Assembly: GCA_964485695.1 (NCBI GenBank)
Contig: CAZAKZ010000001.1
Location: forward strand, 57,521 to 121,520
Length of the DNA stretch: 64,000 bases
Reading direction: 5' to 3'
Origin: CAZAKZ01 sp964485695
Lineage (GTDB): Bacteria > Planctomycetota > JAFGQW01
Under the pieces are notes generated by a model, which searched no databases, was not told the origin of the DNA, and saw only the letters and a program-made list of their open reading frames with translations. Below, one piece after another: positions 34,681-43,335 of this stretch (position 1 is its first letter; each line of letters starts with the position of its first letter). Both the position numbers and the translations under genes were made by a program.

Positions 34681-35898
34681 ATGAGGGCCAGAGGCTTCAG
34701 ATCCGTGCGGCCGGGTCCGCCTCCCACCGGGGGATTCACCCTGGTGGAGCTCCTCATCTCCGTCACCCTGTTCATGGCCTTGGCCTTCGTACTCTATTCC
34801 TTCATCGGCGGGGGCGTGGGCATGTGGCGCACGGGCGAGCGGCGCCAGGATCTGTACGAGCGCGCCCAGAGCGCCATGGACACCCTGGCCGCCGACCTGT
34901 GGTGCACGTTCCGGCCCCAGGTGTTCGAGGAGGCCGAGCCCGTGGCCCAGTTCCTGGCCGACCGGCCGGGTCAGCCCCCCAGAAACGCCGGCCCGGGCAG
35001 CCAGAACTTCGTCCTGGACCTGAACCAGGCCCTCCTACCGGTGTTGGGATCCCGCCTCCGGTTCGTCCGCACCCTCCAGGGCGAGTTCCAGAACCCCTTG
35101 ACCCGATTCAGCGGCACCGTGGCCGGTGCCAGCGCCCACTACCAGACCGAGATGCCGGAGGAGGAACCGGATCCGGTGCAGGCGGAAAAGGAACCCAGGG
35201 CATACAAGGCGGCCGCGGGCCTCATGGAGCTGATCTACCAGGCGGTTGTCCTTCCGGGTGGGGGAGAAGAAGCTGGCACGGGCACCCTGCTCCGCGGAGA
35301 ACGGCTGCCCGTGGGTGGGACCGGGTCCCTGTTCCGGGACGAGGTGGTGTCTGATCCGGGCACCTGGGCCCAGTTCCTGCAGCCCGTGGTGGACGGCGTT
35401 CTCTACCTGGGACTGGAGTTCTGGGACCAGGACATGGAAGTGTGGGGCTCCGATTCCGGGGACCTGGAGACGGCCGGAAATCCGGTATGGGACTCGACCC
35501 GAGGCATTCTGCCCGAGTTCAGGTATTATAGGAAGGGTTCCGAAAAAACGGACATCGATGACATCTACCCCCAGCGGGTTCGGATCACCCTGATCCTGGC
35601 CCGGCCCGGCGACCCGGCCATGACCGCTAAGCTGAGCGGGGGGATCGGAAAATACGAGAAAAAGATCCGCCTTGACCGGCCCGGAGGCCTGCAACTCCAG
35701 GAGGAGGCTCTGGTGCTGGTGGGGGGGAAGGAACTCATAGAGATCACCCGCACGGGCAGCACCCGCGCTAAGATCATTCGCCGGGGCGTGTTCGGCACCC
35801 CGGTGTCGGATCATGGAAACCGGAGTCCCGTGGTTTGGGGAGAGGTCTTCACCCGGGTGGTGAATATTCCCTGTTACAAGGAGAACCACAACCGCTGA
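34681..35898 (+). CDS. gspJ: GspJ-like minor pseudopilin
   Basis: 405 aa, starting directly after the GspK-like stop codon. The prepilin site is Gly18 then FTLVELLIS, with Glu23 at +5. The body has the J-type start (WRTGERRQDLYERAQSAMDTLAADL) and later EFWDQDMEVW. It is about twice the length of usual GspJ (near 200 aa). The extra part contains a Glu-rich stretch and a C-terminal beta segment (LVGGKELIEITRTGSTRAKIIRRGVFG). That segment resembles the knob module in the GspK-like protein. GspJ forms the tip complex with GspI and GspK, which matches the neighbours. Confidence 0.75.
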   Translation: MRARGFRSVRPGPPPTGGFTLVELLISVTLFMALAFVLYSFIGGGVGMWRTGERRQDLYERAQSAMDTLAADLWCTFRPQVFEEAEPVAQFLADRPGQPPRNAGPGSQNFVLDLNQALLPVLGSRLRFVRTLQGEFQNPLTRFSGTVAGASAHYQTEMPEEEPDPVQAEKEPRAYKAAAGLMELIYQAVVLPGGGEEAGTGTLLRGERLPVGGTGSLFRDEVVSDPGTWAQFLQPVVDGVLYLGLEFWDQDMEVWGSDSGDLETAGNPVWDSTRGILPEFRYYRKGSEKTDIDDIYPQRVRITLILARPGDPAMTAKLSGGIGKYEKKIRLDRPGGLQLQEEALVLVGGKELIEITRTGSTRAKIIRRGVFGTPVSDHGNRSPVVWGEVFTRVVNIPCYKENHNR

Positions 35899-35933
35899 GG
35901 AGGCCGGTTGGACGAGACAGGAATGAAACCGAG

Positions 35934-36401
35934 ATGATAACGAGGCCCGATTCCCGCCCCGACGTCCAGGAAGGAGGATTCACCCTCCTGGAGGTCATGA
36001 TCGCCGCCATGGTGCTGGTGGGGGGGATGATGGCCATCATGGGGCTCTTCGGCATGGCGCTGGCCACCCACAGGGCCAACATCGATACGGCACGGGTGGC
36101 CATGATCCGGGCCGAGTTGCTTCCCGAGGCCCAGAGACTGGCGCTGGTGGTGGACCCGGACACCGGGGAGGTCTCGTACCAGGGCCTGAAAAAGACCGCC
36201 GTTCCCGGCCACCCGGGATTCTCTTATACCCTGGAGATCGAGACCAGCCAGGAGGAGAGCCGGACCGAGGTTGCCGTGCTGCGCCTCACCTGGTGGGGCG
36301 GCGGCAGGGAGCGTGAAGCCGAGAGCCGCCACGTGTTCCGGGCCGAGAAACCGTTTTCCGAGCTGATCCAAACCCGTTTCAAGGAGGAGTTGAAGCCATG
36401 A
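35934..36401 (+). CDS. gspI: GspI-like minor pseudopilin
   Basis: 155 aa from ATG 35934; a longer frame begins 99 bp upstream inside gspJ but the prepilin leader fits the inner start. The prepilin site is Gly15 then FTLLEVMIAAMVL, with Glu20 at +5. The short body (about 110 residues) with ATHRANIDTARVAMIRAELLPEA and a final beta sheet fits GspI, the core of the tip trimer. It overlaps the next gene by ATGA. Confidence 0.75.
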   Translation: MITRPDSRPDVQEGGFTLLEVMIAAMVLVGGMMAIMGLFGMALATHRANIDTARVAMIRAELLPEAQRLALVVDPDTGEVSYQGLKKTAVPGHPGFSYTLEIETSQEESRTEVAVLRLTWWGGGREREAESRHVFRAEKPFSELIQTRFKEELKP

Positions 36402-38017
36402 AAGCAATGAATGGCATGACCATCCTGTGGGTGACGCTGGTGCTTGTCGTACTGGCAACCCCGGCCGTTGCAGAGGTGATCACCCTGAAGGACGGAACGG
36501 TCCTGATCGGGAAGATCCTGGAGGGGGACGAGAAGGGGCTCCGCCTGCAGCGCTTCGACACGGGCGGCGTGGTGTTCCTGCCCTGGAATTTCCTCATCGA
36601 TCGAGACGCGGCCCGGATCCGCAAGGACCGCGGCCTGGACATCGGGGAGCTGGAGATCTTCCAGGTTCCGGGGGTGCGGATCGAGCTCACGAACCGCATG
36701 GTCTACGAGGGGGTCATCGCTTCCCAGGAGGCGGATCGCATCGTGCTCCACGCTGCACGGACGAAGATTCCCATCCCCCTGAAGAACATCGTCCGCAAGG
36801 AGGCCGTCACCGTCAATGCCGTGGACGTGTTTCCGCCCGAGACGCTCTACCAGGCCAGGAAAAAAGAAAGTCCTCCCGAGACCGTGGAGGAGCACTTCGA
36901 GACGGCCAAGTTCTGCATCCAGATCGAGCTCTACGACAAGGCCATCGTGCATCTCGCCAAGGTGCAGGAGCTGGACCCCGAGTTCAAGCCGGACTTTGTC
37001 CAGGCCCGGCTGAACGAGTGCCAGACCCTGGAGGAGAACAAGGCCATCGCCGGGATGTTCAACGACATCGTCCGGCTCCTCTACGCCAACCGGTTTTCCG
37101 AGGCCATGGACCGGATCGAGGCCATGAAGGAGCTGGAAGAGCTGGACGAGGTCTGGAAGACCAAGCTGGATGAGAAGAAGAAGGAGGCCGAGGCCAAGCG
37201 TGAGGCCTTCTACATCCGGAGCATCGCCTCCCTCATGCCCCGCTACATCCGGAGCGTGGCCGAGGCCGGGGGCAAGGACCAGAACCTGGACTACAAGAAC
37301 GGGCGCCGCTACGCGTACAAGGGCTTCACCGAGGACCTGTATGCCAAGCTCATGAACCGGTTCGAGCTGGAAAAGAAGGAGCTCCGGGATTTCATCTCCA
37401 AGATCAAATCCTACCACCAGATCAAGGTGAGCTTCGGCTCCTACACCTGGTTCGCGCGGGGCGAGCGGCTGCCCCGATTCAAGAAGGTGCAGAACACCCA
37501 ACGGAACAACCAGCGGGGCCGCCTCTCCCGGCGTCGGACCCAGAACCAGAATAATCAGCAACAGAAAAAGAAAGAGCTCCCCAAGCAGGACGAACTCTGG
37601 GCCCGGGGCCCTTCCAAGTTCCGGACCAATTACCTCCACGGGACCTGGGCCGAACGATCCAGGGACGTGCACGTGGTGCGCATCGACCGCCGGCCCTGCC
37701 TGGCCTGCGGGGGGCGGGGCACCAATCGCATCACGGGTGAGGGCGGCATCATCGAGACGCGGTGCTGGCGGTGCCGGGGCATTGCCAGTGACCGCGTGGT
37801 GGTCTACCGCATCGGGCCCGGCGACGGTAAGGGCAACGTGGCCAGCCAGTCCGGCCAGAGTGCTGAGGGCCTGACCCCGGCCCAGCGCCTCCGACAGAAG
37901 CTCCTGGAGCGCCGCAAACGTCGGCAGGAGGAGGGCGGCGGCGATAACCGGGGCGGCCGCGGCGGCAGCCGCAGCGGCGGTCGCGGCCACGGCGGCTGGG
38001 GCGGTCGAGGCCGGTAG
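36398..38017 (+). CDS. Exported protein with Cys4 motif and Gly/Arg-rich tail, function unknown
   Basis: 539 aa. A signal peptide ends at about 25 (TPAVA). Residues 26-135 hold two small beta modules (VITLKDGTVLIGKIL and IELTNRMVYEGVI), like those at the start of the TPR protein at 7105-8256. A helical, TPR-like middle follows. Near the end are Cys434, Cys437, Cys456 and Cys459 in two C-x2-C pairs (CLACGGRG and CWRC). These resemble the zinc-binding CxxCxGxG element of DnaJ, which is odd for an exported protein. The last 30 residues are Gly/Arg-rich. It follows gspI with ATGA overlap, so it is co-translated with the pseudopilins. Confidence 0.7.
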   Translation: MKAMNGMTILWVTLVLVVLATPAVAEVITLKDGTVLIGKILEGDEKGLRLQRFDTGGVVFLPWNFLIDRDAARIRKDRGLDIGELEIFQVPGVRIELTNRMVYEGVIASQEADRIVLHAARTKIPIPLKNIVRKEAVTVNAVDVFPPETLYQARKKESPPETVEEHFETAKFCIQIELYDKAIVHLAKVQELDPEFKPDFVQARLNECQTLEENKAIAGMFNDIVRLLYANRFSEAMDRIEAMKELEELDEVWKTKLDEKKKEAEAKREAFYIRSIASLMPRYIRSVAEAGGKDQNLDYKNGRRYAYKGFTEDLYAKLMNRFELEKKELRDFISKIKSYHQIKVSFGSYTWFARGERLPRFKKVQNTQRNNQRGRLSRRRTQNQNNQQQKKKELPKQDELWARGPSKFRTNYLHGTWAERSRDVHVVRIDRRPCLACGGRGTNRITGEGGIIETRCWRCRGIASDRVVVYRIGPGDGKGNVASQSGQSAEGLTPAQRLRQKLLERRKRRQEEGGGDNRGGRGGSRSGGRGHGGWGGRGR

Positions 38018-38021
38018 GGGC

Positions 38022-38201
38022 GTGACTGCACCGGAGGACCTTCACGGTTCCTCGAGGCCCTCAGAGGCCGGAGGTCTTTCCGGGCCCGGGAGCCGGGATA
38101 CCGGAAAAGACCTCGAATCGGCCATGCGCCGGGCCAACGTCTGGGTTTCTCTCCTCTACGTCGGCCTGGTTCTCTTCCTTGTCTGGAAGTATCTGTTATG
38201 A
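38022..38201 (+). CDS. 59-aa small membrane protein
   Basis: A GTG-started frame fills the gap between the Cys4 protein and the parvulin-like lipoprotein. Its stop overlaps the next start codon (ATGA), the same coupling used through this operon. The first 34 residues are polar; residues about 38-59 form one membrane helix (VWVSLLYVGLVLFLVWKYLL) ending at the C-terminus. An internal ATG at residue 35 would give a 25-residue peptide. No family was recognised. The continuous frame, membrane helix and coupling support it as a real gene. Confidence 0.55.
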   Translation: MTAPEDLHGSSRPSEAGGLSGPGSRDTGKDLESAMRRANVWVSLLYVGLVLFLVWKYLL

Positions 38202-39244
38202 GCGGCGGTTGGATCTGGGTCGGGGCTACCCTGTGGGGAGCGATCGTGCTCCTGTGGGGTTGTTCCACCGCACCCCACCTGGAACTCCAGGAACCCGCCG
38301 TCTCTCCGCCCGGGGTTCAGTTTCAGCCCACCCCCGGCGCGCCCTTCGAGCCGCCGCCGGGGCCCGATCCCGCCCCACCCGGAGGCCCGCTGGGCCTGGA
38401 CCGGGCAGGCAGCAGCCAGCCCGAGGTGGTGGCCCGGGTGGCGGGGGAGCCCATCGACAAGAGAGACCTGGCCGACTTCATCTGCCTGATGGAACCGGCT
38501 ACGGCCCGTTTCATGACCGAGAAGCTGGTCCAGTTCCGGATCATCCGCAACGAGATGAAACGCCTCAAGGTGGAAGTGTCCGAGGATCAGGTCCGGGCCA
38601 TCATGGCCCGGGAACTCGAAAAAGTGATCCAGGCGGCCAAGGCCAAGAACCAGGACCTCGATGCGTTTCTCCTGGACCGGGAGGGCGAGACCCTGGAGAC
38701 GTTCAAGGTCCTGGAGCCCATCCGGATCCGGACGGCCATGGCCTACGACCGCGTGCTGCGGTATACCCAGGTCCTGGAAGACAGGGTGGAGGGACGCATC
38801 CTCGTGGTCGGATCCAGGGCCGAAGCCGAGGAGGTCCTGGAGAAACTCGAGGCCGGCGCGGATTTCGGGGCCCTGGCCCGGAAGGTTTCTCTGCATCTCA
38901 CTCACGTGAGCGGCGGTCGGCTGCCTCCTCTCGGGCGGTGGAATGTGGAACCCGAACTGGAGAAGGTGTTCTTCTCCCTGCCCCCGGGCGGGGTCTCGAG
39001 CCCCATCGAATTCAAGGAGGGCGACAAAACCCGTTTTGTGATCCTGAAGTGTATCCGGTTTCATCCGGCCAGGCGCGTGTCCTTTGCCGAGGTCAGGGAG
39101 GAGATCGAGGAGGGTCTCCGGAACCGAGGCGTGGAGGACATGGAGCGCAGCGGCTGGACTCTGTCCATGGTGAACCGGTACAAGGTGGACCTGCTTCTCC
39201 TGCCTCCGAAGGAGCAGAAATACGTAGGTGAAAGAATCCGTTGA
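38198..39244 (+). CDS. SurA/parvulin-like peptidyl-prolyl isomerase lipoprotein
   Basis: 348 aa. The signal ends LLWGC (Cys22), so it is probably lipid-anchored, followed by a Pro-rich linker (about 30-75). A SurA-type helical region (80-195, starting VVARVAGEPIDKRDL) leads into a parvulin-type domain (about 205-305). That domain has ILVVGSRAEAEEVLEKLEAGADFGALAR, LPPLGRW and FFSLPPGGVSSPIEF. Such proteins fold or escort outer-membrane and exported proteins. The operon also holds a PpiD-like protein, so this may be the chaperone arm serving the envelope genes here. Confidence 0.82.
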   Translation: MSGGWIWVGATLWGAIVLLWGCSTAPHLELQEPAVSPPGVQFQPTPGAPFEPPPGPDPAPPGGPLGLDRAGSSQPEVVARVAGEPIDKRDLADFICLMEPATARFMTEKLVQFRIIRNEMKRLKVEVSEDQVRAIMARELEKVIQAAKAKNQDLDAFLLDREGETLETFKVLEPIRIRTAMAYDRVLRYTQVLEDRVEGRILVVGSRAEAEEVLEKLEAGADFGALARKVSLHLTHVSGGRLPPLGRWNVEPELEKVFFSLPPGGVSSPIEFKEGDKTRFVILKCIRFHPARRVSFAEVREEIEEGLRNRGVEDMERSGWTLSMVNRYKVDLLLLPPKEQKYVGERIR

Positions 39245-40143
39245 TTTCCTCAAACGAACCCGACGGGACCGGGCCCGAGGCCGCGCTCCCGCTCACGAAC
39301 ATCGTGGAAGCCCTGCTCTTTGCCACGAGCGAATCCCTGAGCGTGGCCAGGATCACGGCCATTCTCAAGGAATACGACGCTGCCGACATCAAGAAGGCCC
39401 TGTCGGACCTGGGTGAACAGTGCGACAAGAAAGGCCGACCCTATGCCCTGGAAGAAATCGGCGGCGGCTACAGGCTGCTGACCCGACCGGCGTACGGCGA
39501 CTACATCCGGCGGCTGCAGAAGGTCGCGCGCGGGGATCGGTTGACCCCGGCGTCCTTGGAGACCCTGGCCATCGTGGCCTACAAGCAGCCGGTGATCAAG
39601 GCGGAGGTGGATGCGATCCGGGGGGTCAAGTCCGAGGGCACCCTCCAGAGCCTGCTCCGGCGCCACCTCATCCGCGTGGTGGGGCGTGCGGCCGTGCTGG
39701 GTCGGCCGCTGCTCTACGGGACCACCAAGCTCTTTCTGGATCAGTTCGGTCTGAAGAACCTCGACGACCTTCCAAAGCCGGAAGAGGCCCTCGAGAAGAT
39801 GGAGGCCGAGGAACTGCCTCCCCTGGAGGAAGGCCAGGTGACCCGGATGGATCTGGATGCGGGTTCGCAGCCGGAGGACCCGCTCCTGGCGGCGTCTCTT
39901 CCCGAGGTGCCGGATTTCAGGAAGGACCGGATTCTGGAGGCTGCAGACGAGGAAAAGGCGGCCCGGGAGAGGGTCGAACTGGAGGCGGCGGATTCCAGGG
40001 CGGACGAGGGGAATCAGACCCAGATCTCCAGTGGTTCGCCCTCGGGCACGGAAGACGAGGCAGGGATTCCGGTTGAAGAGAATCCGGGCCCGGGGAATCC
40101 CCCGGGATCATCCGACGAATCCCCGAAAAGACCGCCTGCCTAG
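39241..40143 (+). CDS. scpB: Segregation and condensation protein B
   Basis: 300 aa from a TTG that overlaps the preceding stop. ScpB forms the SMC-ScpA-ScpB condensin with ScpA. The two winged-helix domains are visible: NIVEALLFATSESLSV and LTPASLETLAIVAYKQPVIKAEVDAIRGV, then the GRPLLYGTTKLFLDQFGLKNLDDLP signature. The core ends near 185. The remaining 115 residues are an acidic, probably disordered tail that usual ScpB (about 180-200 aa) lacks. No scpA is adjacent. Confidence 0.92.
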   Translation: MISSNEPDGTGPEAALPLTNIVEALLFATSESLSVARITAILKEYDAADIKKALSDLGEQCDKKGRPYALEEIGGGYRLLTRPAYGDYIRRLQKVARGDRLTPASLETLAIVAYKQPVIKAEVDAIRGVKSEGTLQSLLRRHLIRVVGRAAVLGRPLLYGTTKLFLDQFGLKNLDDLPKPEEALEKMEAEELPPLEEGQVTRMDLDAGSQPEDPLLAASLPEVPDFRKDRILEAADEEKAARERVELEAADSRADEGNQTQISSGSPSGTEDEAGIPVEENPGPGNPPGSSDESPKRPPA

Positions 40144-40278
40144 GTTCGATGCTGCAGGTCGGCCCGGTTGCCTTCCGATAGGTTGCCGAGACTACCCCAT
40201 CCGACTACCATTAGAGCCCTGAAGACTGTTTGCCCGGGCCACAAGCTGTTCAAGACCCAATCGGTCGGAGAGACCCAG

Positions 40279-42573
40279 ATGTACAAGTTCACCCAGAAGC
40301 ATAACAAGGTCATCCTCATCATTGTCTGCGTGGTGCTTCTTCCGTTCGTTGGCTTTTCCTTCTCCAGCATCATGTACAACATCCGTGGGGGAGCGGATAG
40401 AGCCGATACCATCGGTACTTTCGAGATGCCGGTCGGAACCCAGCACGTCATCTCCGCCGACAGGATCTTTGCCCTGAGGAAGCGGGTGGCGATGGTGGCT
40501 CCGGTGATCGGCTTCCCCTCCAACAATGTGGATGACATCTGGATGCACATCACCCAGCTGGAGGAGGCCAGGCTCCTGGGTGTCCGGGTGGACGATGAGG
40601 ACCTGGAGAAGCTCGTCACCGGGATTCGAACGCGGTATGGACTGAAAAAGGTCAAGGACTACAGGGAATGGGTCCAGGAAAGGCGGCGGCTCAGCGTGAA
40701 GGAATTCGAACAGACCCTCCGGGAATTCCTCATGCGCATCGAGCTCATCACGCTCTACGAGACCACTCACGACATTGCCATGGAAAACGTCCTGCGGGAC
40801 TTCGAGGAAACGAACCGCACGTTGACCGTACGGGCCGTTCGTTTCGGGATCCAGGAGGCCCGGAAGACGCTGAAGCCCGTGGATTTCCCCCTGAAGCCGA
40901 AGCTGGAGGAGTTCTACAAGAAGAACGAGGGAACTCTCATGGGCAAGGAGGGGCTCAAGAATCCCCGCCTCTACGAGGATCTGAGCGTGGTCTACGGGTA
41001 TTACTCCAAGTTCGATCCGACAAAGCCCGAGTACCAGACGTTCCTGAAGGACTACGCGCCGACCGCCCAGGAGCTCCAGGAGGAGTACGAGCGGAACAAA
41101 TACACGGTTTACAAGAATCCAGAGAAGAAGGACGAGAAGGCCCAGGATACCAAGGCCAAGGGCGAGAAGGCCGAGGATACCAAGGCCAAGGACGAGAAGG
41201 CCCAGGACACCAAGGCCAAGGGCGAGAAGACCGAGGACACCAAGGCCAATGCCAAGGAGGCCCCGGACAAACCGGCCCAGGAGCCGGACAAGCCCGTGGA
41301 GCCCTTCAAGCCCTTCATTCAGGTCAGGGGGGACGTGGTCAAGCGTCTCCAGTTCAAGCATTTCATGAAGAAGGTCCTCGACGAGGCCAAGGCCATGCTC
41401 GACAAGGCCAAAGCCGAGAAGAAAAAGGACGACAAGAAGGACGATTCCGCCGGGAAGAAGGACGACAAGAAGGACGACAAGGAGACGGGCAAGAAAACCG
41501 AGAAGGACCCGGAGAAGGCTCCGGCGCAGGAGGCTCCGAAACTCGACCTGAGCGGTCTAGCCGGCAAGTACGGTCTGGAACACACGAAGATCGGACCCGT
41601 GGACTACGAGGGGCTGGAGAAGGAAAAGCCCTTTGACGTGGACGCCCGGTTCGTCTTCGGATACCAGGTCATGGGCCTCACCCAGGGAAATCTGAGCGAC
41701 CTGGGTACCTACTCGGAGAAGCTGGTGTTCTTCTCCTATCTGGCCAAGGACCGGCCCGAGGCCTTGAAGCCGCTCGCGGAGATCGAGGACGCCGTGCGGG
41801 ATGCGGCCATGGACGAGGCGGCCGGGGACACGGCGAAGAAGATGGCGGATACGTTCTACGAGGGCCTGGAGGCCAAGGCCATGGAAGCGCTGAAGCCGGT
41901 GTTCGAAAAAGAGATCTACGAGCCGCTGCGCAAGGAAAGGGAAAAGGAAGCCGCCGATCTCCTGAAAGAAATGAACGAGCAGAGGCAAAAGGAGAACAAG
42001 CCGCCCCTCAAGATCGAGGACAAGGCGTTCAAGGAGTCCGAGGCCTACAAGAAGAACATCCAGGAACGCTTCGAGCACATGAAGCAGCTCCAGGAAACCC
42101 CGCGCAAGGAAAAGGAGCTTCCCGGGAAGATCGGGGAATACTTCGATGGGTTGGCCAAGGAGAAGAACCTGAAACCCCTGGATTATACCTTCCTGGAGCC
42201 GCGCCGGGGCCGTGATGCCCTTGCCTACGACCACGACAAGCAGCGCCGGGCCATGGAGCGGGATGAAGTGACGGGATTCATCCGCTACCGTGCAGGCGCC
42301 GAGGCCCTGACCGAGGTGGGCCGCGTGAGCAAGCCCGTCCTGGACCACGACAAGGCCTACTACGTGCTCAAGCTCACCGGCATCGAGAAGCCGAAATGGC
42401 AATCCATGGATCCCAAGACCTACGAGAAGCTGGTGGACCGGGCCAAGGAGATGCGGATCTACGCCCGCCGACTCGGGCAAGACCGTCTCGGCCCGAACCA
42501 ACTCGTCAGGCGCATCAACCTGCAGACCACGGTGCGGAACCGACCCGATGAGGAGGGGGAGGAGAATCCCTGA
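40279..42573 (+). CDS. PpiD/SurA-like membrane-anchored chaperone with Lys-rich repeats
   Basis: 764 aa from ATG 40279 with GGAGAG upstream. One N-terminal membrane helix (about 12-31) follows a short basic start, as in PpiD. The N-terminal region (about 60-240) resembles the SurA/PpiD chaperone fold (LEEARLLGVRVDDEDLEKLV, LSVKEFEQTLREFLMRIEL). A central low-complexity segment holds four ten-residue repeats (EKAQDTKAKG type) and further KKDDKKDD runs. The C-terminal part is helical. No clear parvulin catalytic domain was seen. It probably assists folding of exported proteins. It is separated from scpB by 135 bp. Confidence 0.7.
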   Translation: MYKFTQKHNKVILIIVCVVLLPFVGFSFSSIMYNIRGGADRADTIGTFEMPVGTQHVISADRIFALRKRVAMVAPVIGFPSNNVDDIWMHITQLEEARLLGVRVDDEDLEKLVTGIRTRYGLKKVKDYREWVQERRRLSVKEFEQTLREFLMRIELITLYETTHDIAMENVLRDFEETNRTLTVRAVRFGIQEARKTLKPVDFPLKPKLEEFYKKNEGTLMGKEGLKNPRLYEDLSVVYGYYSKFDPTKPEYQTFLKDYAPTAQELQEEYERNKYTVYKNPEKKDEKAQDTKAKGEKAEDTKAKDEKAQDTKAKGEKTEDTKANAKEAPDKPAQEPDKPVEPFKPFIQVRGDVVKRLQFKHFMKKVLDEAKAMLDKAKAEKKKDDKKDDSAGKKDDKKDDKETGKKTEKDPEKAPAQEAPKLDLSGLAGKYGLEHTKIGPVDYEGLEKEKPFDVDARFVFGYQVMGLTQGNLSDLGTYSEKLVFFSYLAKDRPEALKPLAEIEDAVRDAAMDEAAGDTAKKMADTFYEGLEAKAMEALKPVFEKEIYEPLRKEREKEAADLLKEMNEQRQKENKPPLKIEDKAFKESEAYKKNIQERFEHMKQLQETPRKEKELPGKIGEYFDGLAKEKNLKPLDYTFLEPRRGRDALAYDHDKQRRAMERDEVTGFIRYRAGAEALTEVGRVSKPVLDHDKAYYVLKLTGIEKPKWQSMDPKTYEKLVDRAKEMRIYARRLGQDRLGPNQLVRRINLQTTVRNRPDEEGEENP
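41131..41250. repeat. Four 30-bp tandem units in the PpiD-like gene
   Basis: Units start at 41131, 41161, 41191 and 41221. Units 1 and 3 differ by one base, as largely do 2 and 4, so the array looks like a duplicated 60-bp pair. Each unit encodes ten Lys/Glu-rich residues. Confidence 0.95.
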
Positions 42574-42603
42574 TTTCCTGGAAAGGAACACTCCACTCGA
42601 AGG

Positions 42604-42822
42604 TCAGTCTTCCTTTCCCACAGGATCGTATCCGCTTCCCCCCCAGGGATGACACCGGAGGATTCTGCGGATCCCCATCCATACCCCCTTGAGACATCCC
42701 CTGTCCAGGATGGCGTCGATCATGTACCGGGAGCAGGTGGGTTCATACCGGCAGGCAGGACGCAAGAACGGAGAGAAGAGGAGCTGGTAGCACCGGACGA
42801 GAAAGATGAGCAACCACTTCAT
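42604..42822 (-). CDS. yidD: Membrane protein insertion efficiency factor YidD
   Basis: 72 aa from ATG 42822. It has the whole YidD pattern: amphipathic start (FMKWLLIFLVRCYQLLFSPFL), then CRYEPTCSRY, GVWMGIRRILRCHPWGGSGYDPV. The start overlaps the rnpA stop by ATGA. YidD helps YidC insert membrane proteins. The usual next gene, yidC, is not here; the gene instead ends 30 bp from the convergent PpiD-like gene. Confidence 0.95.
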   Translation of the reverse strand: MKWLLIFLVRCYQLLFSPFLRPACRYEPTCSRYMIDAILDRGCLKGVWMGIRRILRCHPWGGSGYDPVGKED

Positions 42823-43196
42823 GAACCCGGCTCCACCAGATGACGGTGGGCGGCCTTCATGATGCGGTCCAGGCGTTCCCCGACTTCGCATGCATTGTTG
42901 ACCTCCTCGCAGCTCCGGGGTATGACCACCAGATCCAGGCCCCCGAGTTCGCGGCTTCGGGCCAGGCGAAATCCTTCCCGGATCACCCTCTTCAACCGGG
43001 TTCGGACCACGGCCTTTCCCAGACGCTTGCCCACGCTCAGACCGAGACGCATGTAGGGCAGGTGGTTGGCCCGGGCCATGACCACCAGACCCCGGGCAAA
43101 GTAGCGTTTTCCCCGGTCGAACACTGCAGCATAGGCTTTTCGCCCGGACAGACGGTGGGCCCGGCGATAGCGAAAACGATGCGCGGTGGTGCTCAT
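42819..43196 (-). CDS. rnpA: Ribonuclease P protein component
   Basis: 125 aa. RnpA binds the RNase P RNA and helps it process tRNA precursors. The family signature is visible: FDRGKRYFARGLVVMAR, LGLSVGKRLGKAVVRTRLKRVIREGFRL and LDLVVIPR. In most bacteria rpmH lies directly upstream; no rpmH-like frame occurs in the 250 bp upstream on this strand. A large perfect hairpin lies in its leader (43263-43296). Confidence 0.95.
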   Translation of the reverse strand: MSTTAHRFRYRRAHRLSGRKAYAAVFDRGKRYFARGLVVMARANHLPYMRLGLSVGKRLGKAVVRTRLKRVIREGFRLARSRELGGLDLVVIPRSCEEVNNACEVGERLDRIMKAAHRHLVEPGS

Positions 43197-43262
43197 GCGC
43201 TCCTAACCCCTTGTACCGTGGGCTTCAGAGCCGGGACAGGGCGATTTGTGCGAAGTCCTCAG

Positions 43263-43296
43263 GCGGCTAACCGGCACGCCTGACTCGGTTAGCCGC
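43263..43296 (-). other. 11-bp perfect stem-loop in the rnpA leader
   Basis: GCGGCTAACCG (43263-43273) pairs fully with CGGTTAGCCGC (43286-43296), with a 12-nt loop. No U-tract follows on either strand. It lies 67 bp from the rnpA start and could be an mRNA-stabilising or regulatory hairpin, or an operator-like inverted repeat between the divergent genes. Confidence 0.6.
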
Positions 43297-43335
43297 ACCG
43301 GGAAATAATAGCACCCCCATTCCCCTGCCTCTGGT

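Noticed and set aside
40144..40278. SRP RNA-like segment before the PpiD-like gene
   Set aside because: GGAAGGCAACC on the minus strand only vaguely resembles the SRP core; the flanking conserved bases do not match.
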